Of a stretch of DNA of 8,899 bases, positions 5,218 to 8,899 are shown piece after piece. The DNA is taken from NCBI GenBank assembly GCA_035294465.1, contig DATGKW010000038.1, positions 1-8,899 on the forward strand, given 5' to 3'. Source of the stretch: Paraktedonobacter sp035294465 (GTDB lineage: Bacteria > Chloroflexota > Ktedonobacteria > Ktedonobacterales > Ktedonobacteraceae). The position numbers and the translations under genes were made by a program. Positions within the stretch are counted from its first letter, which is position 1; each line of letters begins with the position of its first letter. The notes below the pieces were generated by a model. It was not told the origin of the DNA. It saw only the letters and a program-made list of their open reading frames with translations, and did not search any database.

Positions 5218-7776
5218 GGATTCGCCTCGCTCCTGCTTGCGCAGATACGAGAAGAGAAACAGCGGATCGGTCTCCAGGTCGCGCGCAATGGCGCTCAAGT
5301 GTTTCCATTCTGGTCTACCCTGTTTTGCATATGTGTCCAGGTTGACGGTGTAAATGCTGGTCAACAGGCGCAGTTTGCGCTGAAGGTCGTTGACACGCAC
5401 GTGTTCGCCTTTGAACAGGCGGTGCAGGTAGGGATGCGGCGCGTCAAAGACCACTGTTTCGCGGAACTCCTGGCCCGATGAAAACAAGGGCAGCAGCATC
5501 TCTGAAACCACGACTTTGACATTGGCTACCAGCGGCAGCGCCAGAGCCAGAAAGGCTGGCATAGCCCAGGTAGAGGTGTCATCGTCGTCCTTGCCTGCCT
5601 TCATCCCAAAGAAGCACATGCCAGGATACGCGTCTGGCTTGAACTTGATGTAGCTGCGCTCCACAAGAGCTTCTTTGTTTTCTCTATCTAATTCATCACC
5701 TTCTTCCTCTTCTGCTGCTTCATCATCGTCATAAATATACGGCTGCAACGTGTTTTCTCGCCTGGTAGGGGCGGCGAAAACGTCGAGATGAAGCAGGGTG
5801 TCAACGGTAATATCTTTGCGATCCAGATCGCGCCGAATCGTGAAGAAGTTCACGTCCTGTAACTGGTCGAGAATGCCCTGAACCAGCGCACCGGTTTCGG
5901 CGGTAAAGAAGAAGTTCGGATAGACAGCCAGGTACTTCGTCTTGAGCGCCTCGAACTTGCCTCCGGTCAAGCGCAATTGCCCTTTCAACGTGATCTGGCG
6001 CAACATCAGTTCGAGCGAGCAGATCGCACAAACGCCGCCTGCGTTCTTGCCAGCATAGAGGGAGAGCTTATTTTTATAAACCCAGGGCTGGAAGAGCACC
6101 GTGCTATCTGCTTGCTCTTCGGTGGGGTAAGCGCTATTGCACAGTGTGCAAATGAGCGAAGCTTTGCGCCCTTTTCCTTTTGCCCCGGCGTAGCGTTCCA
6201 GTTCGGCCTGGAAATCTGGCAGGCGGCCTTGAGGACGCAGGGCAAGAGGTAACTCGACAACGCTATCCAGATAGCGCATGAGATGGCCCAGATACTTTTG
6301 CTCTCCCTGGAGCTGGGCGCGCAGTTCCTCGCCGGCCATGTCGAGGATCAGCCGCAGCGTTGATTGGAAGGTCGCGAGCAAGTTTCCCTCGCCATCGTAC
6401 TCGGTAATGCCGGGATGAGCTTGCAGGTAGCAACCGCCAAGCCAGAACCAGCGATATTCCACACCTCCTTTGTTTGGAATGGTCAGGGATTGCTCCCAAT
6501 ACGGCGTAAGTCCCAGATGTTTTATCACAGCCTCTTCAACGCGTGTACGCAGGGCCTCGTGCTGTTTGCCCAGTAGACCCAGCACAGTGACAAATACCAC
6601 TGAAAGGAAGCGGCTCAGCATCCCGATTCGCCTGTCTCCTGAAGGGAAGTCGAGAACCAGGTCTGCTGGAATTTCTCCACTGGCCTGCATCTGGCGCAGC
6701 CTGGCAAAGGGGATGCTGGTGACGTCGTTTTTTGTCCCCTTGATTGTGAATCCGGCGAGCAGATCGCAGTACTCTTCGAGGCTGAGAAACTCGAAGTAGT
6801 ATGCCGGGTGTTTTGCTATGCCCTGAATGCTGAATTTGAAACCCGGCGCGCCGCTTTTGATCACCGAGGCGCACGTCTCTTTCAAGGCTTTCTGCACTGT
6901 TTCCACGATCTGTTCGGTTGAGATCGTGAACTGGCATGTTTTGCGCTTGATATAGACCACGCCATCGGAGAAAAAGAGGTAGGGCCAGACTTCGCCCTCG
7001 CGACCTGCCTTAAACAATTCCACCAGACCATTATTGATGACGTTGGTGAGCAGGCCGCGTACTTCGCGCAACTGGTGATAGGTAAAAACCAGCTCATCAT
7101 CGCTCAACTCGCCCAGGATCGTGCTGAGCGTCTGCGCCTCCCGTTCCATCAGAATAGCTGAGGGAAATGAGACCAGATAAGCAATCTGATCCGAGTAGGT
7201 GCAGAGCCGCCGCAGAAGCAGCAGGCGGCGCTCTTTTAACTGTAGTTGCCAGAGGTAGGTGTGCAGATGCGTCCCATACTTCTGCTGCGTATTAACAACC
7301 AGATAGGCGATATCTTCGAGATAGGCTGCGAAATCGGGAAAGAACTGCTCAACGTTGCACTGGCGCAGTTGCCCGGCAATCACATCCTTTGCTCTCTCAA
7401 TGCCCTCGCGGCTGGTGGTATCGAGGCCATGACTCTGGACGATTTTATCCACGTCGTGCATCAGGTACGACAGAATATAGACGCGGCGCTCGACATCGGT
7501 AAATGGTGTCGGGCCAGGCTGAAGCTGTTCCAGCCAGTTCAGCAGGCGCATAGTGGGCAGAATGCCGTTCAGAAGATGGCTTGCCATGCTCTGGTCGGAT
7601 TTCGCCTCGAAATCACTTTTTTCCTTCTCGGTTCGCCTACTACGACTGTGATCACCTCCTTTCGCAGATATGTCGGTGTACCTTTCCATCATAGATGGCA
7701 GCATACTGTTGATAAATTCGCGAGTAACAGAGTCGCCAGGCTCAAGAGCCTGTGTCAAAAAGTCCAGGTAAAACAC
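4717..7776 (-). CDS. cas10d: Type I-D large subunit Cas10d (Csc3) with HD nuclease domain
   Basis: About 1019 residues; the large subunit of the type I-D effector, recognising the PAM and carrying the DNA-cutting HD domain. The N-terminal HD region shows H67 in ASHLLNGIL and the H107-D108 pair in SYLMHDVDKI. A central zinc-finger-like region has C543/C546 (CTLC) and C583/C586 (CAIC). No GGDD palm active site is present, so cyclic oligoadenylate synthesis is not expected, in keeping with Cas10d. An acidic stretch lies at 683-695. The last 166 residues double as Cas11d. There is no upstream ATG: an in-frame TAG precedes GTG codons at 7782 and 7776. The 7776 GTG is chosen because AAGGAG lies 5 bases before it, whereas that site overlaps the 7782 GTG. 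It follows cas3' by 43 bases. Family call is firm; the exact start is less certain. Confidence 0.95.
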   Translation of the reverse strand: MFYLDFLTQALEPGDSVTREFINSMLPSMMERYTDISAKGGDHSRSRRTEKEKSDFEAKSDQSMASHLLNGILPTMRLLNWLEQLQPGPTPFTDVERRVYILSYLMHDVDKIVQSHGLDTTSREGIERAKDVIAGQLRQCNVEQFFPDFAAYLEDIAYLVVNTQQKYGTHLHTYLWQLQLKERRLLLLRRLCTYSDQIAYLVSFPSAILMEREAQTLSTILGELSDDELVFTYHQLREVRGLLTNVINNGLVELFKAGREGEVWPYLFFSDGVVYIKRKTCQFTISTEQIVETVQKALKETCASVIKSGAPGFKFSIQGIAKHPAYYFEFLSLEEYCDLLAGFTIKGTKNDVTSIPFARLRQMQASGEIPADLVLDFPSGDRRIGMLSRFLSVVFVTVLGLLGKQHEALRTRVEEAVIKHLGLTPYWEQSLTIPNKGGVEYRWFWLGGCYLQAHPGITEYDGEGNLLATFQSTLRLILDMAGEELRAQLQGEQKYLGHLMRYLDSVVELPLALRPQGRLPDFQAELERYAGAKGKGRKASLICTLCNSAYPTEEQADSTVLFQPWVYKNKLSLYAGKNAGGVCAICSLELMLRQITLKGQLRLTGGKFEALKTKYLAVYPNFFFTAETGALVQGILDQLQDVNFFTIRRDLDRKDITVDTLLHLDVFAAPTRRENTLQPYIYDDDEAAEEEEGDELDRENKEALVERSYIKFKPDAYPGMCFFGMKAGKDDDDTSTWAMPAFLALALPLVANVKVVVSEMLLPLFSSGQEFRETVVFDAPHPYLHRLFKGEHVRVNDLQRKLRLLTSIYTVNLDTYAKQGRPEWKHLSAIARDLETDPLFLFSYLRKQERGESMYPGSVEHYIHIYEDILEADLSRIKACVDAYTVFYRGGYQPHSILKPVDIAAKAIISSPLNIDKEDLLWQIEGEIKSWLDRVRNRQATGWAVFYGKDIETRQAEAIRAFVKTFYDQVFVDYCQGERGLLRNRINRFKDGCEAYYVHKRSHKDFEEHEEEVEASPAM
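5218..5235 (-). promoter_or_regulatory. Internal ribosome binding site for cas11d
   Basis: Inside the cas10d coding sequence the minus strand reads AGGAG (5234-5230) and GAGG (5228-5225) just before the in-frame ATG at 5217. The spacings are 12 and 7 bases. The encoded residues are KQERGES, so the purine run is compatible with coding but unusually well placed for initiation. Confidence 0.65.
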
Positions 7777-7781
7777 TTCCA

Positions 7782-7787
7782 CTCCTT
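7782..7787 (-). promoter_or_regulatory. Ribosome binding site of cas10d
   Basis: AAGGAG on the minus strand lies 5 bases before the GTG at 7776 and overlaps the earlier GTG at 7782. It therefore favours the inner start by two codons. Confidence 0.65.
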
Positions 7788-7819
7788 TCTAGATGAGTAC
7801 GTCCATGCTGCTTTCTCTT

Positions 7820-8899
7820 CTAAAGCATCATGGCGCGGTCATCCGTCGTTTTCCGAAAGAACAGCAGCGAGTCGAGCAACAAAGCCTCCTCGCCAAAGGC
7901 CACAGTGTATTCCTGCCCCCACCCATCGCGCAGGCAATATAGGGGAAAGATCCCTCCCAACTTGCACCGTTGCCGCAATTCGTTCCGAGGCATAGGGCTG
8001 ATCAAGCAGACAAGACGCAATTGCTTCAATCGTCGATTGATCTCATTGAGCCAGGGGACGCGTGGCTCGCGCACGAAGAAATCATCCAGAACAATGGCAT
8101 GGTGCGGGATGTGCGCGTTTTCCGCCAGATTGTGGCGCAGGCCCAGAACCAGAGATTGGCGTTCTTCCACGTATTTCCACACTCTCAAGTAAAAATGCTT
8201 GTGGCGAAACTCGCGTTCGTCCAGGCCCCGGTTCTGCACTTCTTGCAGAAAAGCATCTTGAGTCAGCACCTCGAAGCTGGCGTTGGTCAACAGGAAGAAC
8301 AGATCATAAACTTTGAGCTTGTCATCAGTATCCCAGATGCCGCACGAGAGCGGGCTTTGTCCGCGAAAGCTATTTAGCTCGTCAATGATTTCGGGAGCGT
8401 GGCCGGGGGCCTTGAGCGCCCAGTATTTTTTCAGGGCCTTTGACATCGCGGGAGGTGTGTCCCCCTGTCCATAGAAGCGCTCGTAGTACTCCTGCACAGC
8501 TTGAGTCAACGCATCCGTTGCGTCGCGTTTTTTCTGGCCTTCCAGTTCCGCGAGGACCTGGGCTGCCTGAATGACGCCCCAGCGGCGCGTATACCCCACG
8601 AATTCCTGCTCACCCGGAAAAACGTCGCGGATGGCCTCGTTGAAGCGTTCGCGTTCTATCTCCTGACCTGTGACGAACTTCTGGGCCAGGCGTTCGAGCA
8701 CAAAGCGTGGCAGCAGCGCGTGCGCCTGGTAGGTATCAAATTCGTTGTGCCTTCCCAGACGACCGAAGCGCTGCAAAAAGCTTCCGGCATTCGAGGCTTC
8801 AAAGATGAGATAGTTGATATGGAAATCGACGCCGATATCGACGGTCGAGGTGCCTACGAGAATATGTTTGTGGTAGGACTCCTGCCTCTCCTCGCGGGA
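7820..8899 (-). CDS. cas3: CRISPR-associated helicase Cas3' (type I-D), 5' part outside window
   Basis: The C-terminal 359 codons of Cas3', the superfamily 2 helicase recruited to the target-bound Cascade to unwind DNA. The frame is open to the right edge. Counting from the edge, residues 17-25 read TSTVDIGVD (helicase motif V) and residues 43-50 read QRFGRLGR (motif VI, with the arginine finger region). These end RecA-like domain 2; about 300 further residues form a C-terminal region that I cannot assign in detail. Motifs I to IV, including Walker A and the DExH box, lie off the window. In type I-D the HD nuclease is on Cas10d, not on Cas3, which fits the HD motifs seen in the next gene. TTG at 8776 is not a start: it lies inside motif VI, and the reading frame and homology run upstream of it. 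It ends 43 bases before the cas10d start and heads the visible operon. Confidence 0.93.
   Translation of the reverse strand, partial: SREERQESYHKHILVGTSTVDIGVDFHINYLIFEASNAGSFLQRFGRLGRHNEFDTYQAHALLPRFVLERLAQKFVTGQEIERERFNEAIRDVFPGEQEFVGYTRRWGVIQAAQVLAELEGQKKRDATDALTQAVQEYYERFYGQGDTPPAMSKALKKYWALKAPGHAPEIIDELNSFRGQSPLSCGIWDTDDKLKVYDLFFLLTNASFEVLTQDAFLQEVQNRGLDEREFRHKHFYLRVWKYVEERQSLVLGLRHNLAENAHIPHHAIVLDDFFVREPRVPWLNEINRRLKQLRLVCLISPMPRNELRQRCKLGGIFPLYCLRDGWGQEYTVAFGEEALLLDSLLFFRKTTDDRAMML

Noticed and set aside
7651..7659. A GGD triplet near the N terminus of Cas10d (residues 40-42) as a cyclase motif
   Set aside because: It is in the wrong domain, upstream of the HD motifs, and lacks the fourth acidic residue of the GGDD palm motif.
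7246..7995. A 249-codon open frame on the plus strand
   Set aside because: It lies antisense to the 5' end of cas10d and the 3' end of cas3', has no ribosome binding site or family resemblance that I can see, and is explained by the codon usage of the real genes.
1..8899. CRISPR repeats, tRNA or rRNA genes, insertion sequences
   Set aside because: No regularly spaced direct repeats, cloverleaf or rRNA-like stretches, transposase genes or terminal inverted repeats were seen; the window is nearly all cas coding sequence.

Overview
The window is almost entirely one minus-strand operon encoding a type I-D CRISPR-Cas system. In transcription order (right to left) it holds cas3' (5' part missing), cas10d with a predicted nested cas11d, csc2/cas7d, csc1/cas5d, cas6, cas4, cas1 and cas2 (3' end missing). 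The subtype call rests on the large subunit with an N-terminal HD domain and paired CxxC motifs, together with recognisable Csc2 and Csc1 proteins and this exact gene order. Both terminal genes run off the window. No CRISPR array is visible.

Layout: 7820-8899 is the helicase C-terminal part of Cas3'. 4717-7776 is Cas10d, whose 3' sixth also carries a well-placed internal ribosome binding site and ATG, predicted to yield the small subunit Cas11d. 3662-4642 is Csc2, the backbone, and 2981-3652 is Csc1. A 119-base gap with a perfect 13-bp hairpin separates this interference block from cas6 (1917-2861). Then come the closely spaced adaptation genes cas4 (1250-1903), cas1 (230-1225) and cas2 (1-227). 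Other gaps are only 2 to about 75 bases, and several ribosome binding sites overlap the preceding stop codon, so co-transcription and translational coupling are likely.

How the genes work together, from knowledge of the family: Cas6 cuts the array transcript into crRNAs. Csc2, Csc1, Cas10d and Cas11d assemble on the crRNA as Cascade. Cas3' unwinds the target, while the nuclease HD domain sits on Cas10d rather than on Cas3. Cas4, Cas1 and Cas2 select, trim and integrate new spacers.

Organism: strong Shine-Dalgarno sites, GTG starts and moderately high GC point to a bacterium. The proteins look to me like those of Chloroflexota (for example Ktedonobacteria-like) or similar lineages, but this is a low-confidence impression that I cannot verify here. 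The system as a whole is a known type. The points most worth a second look are the nested cas11d start, the intra-operon hairpin and the acidic insert in Cas10d.
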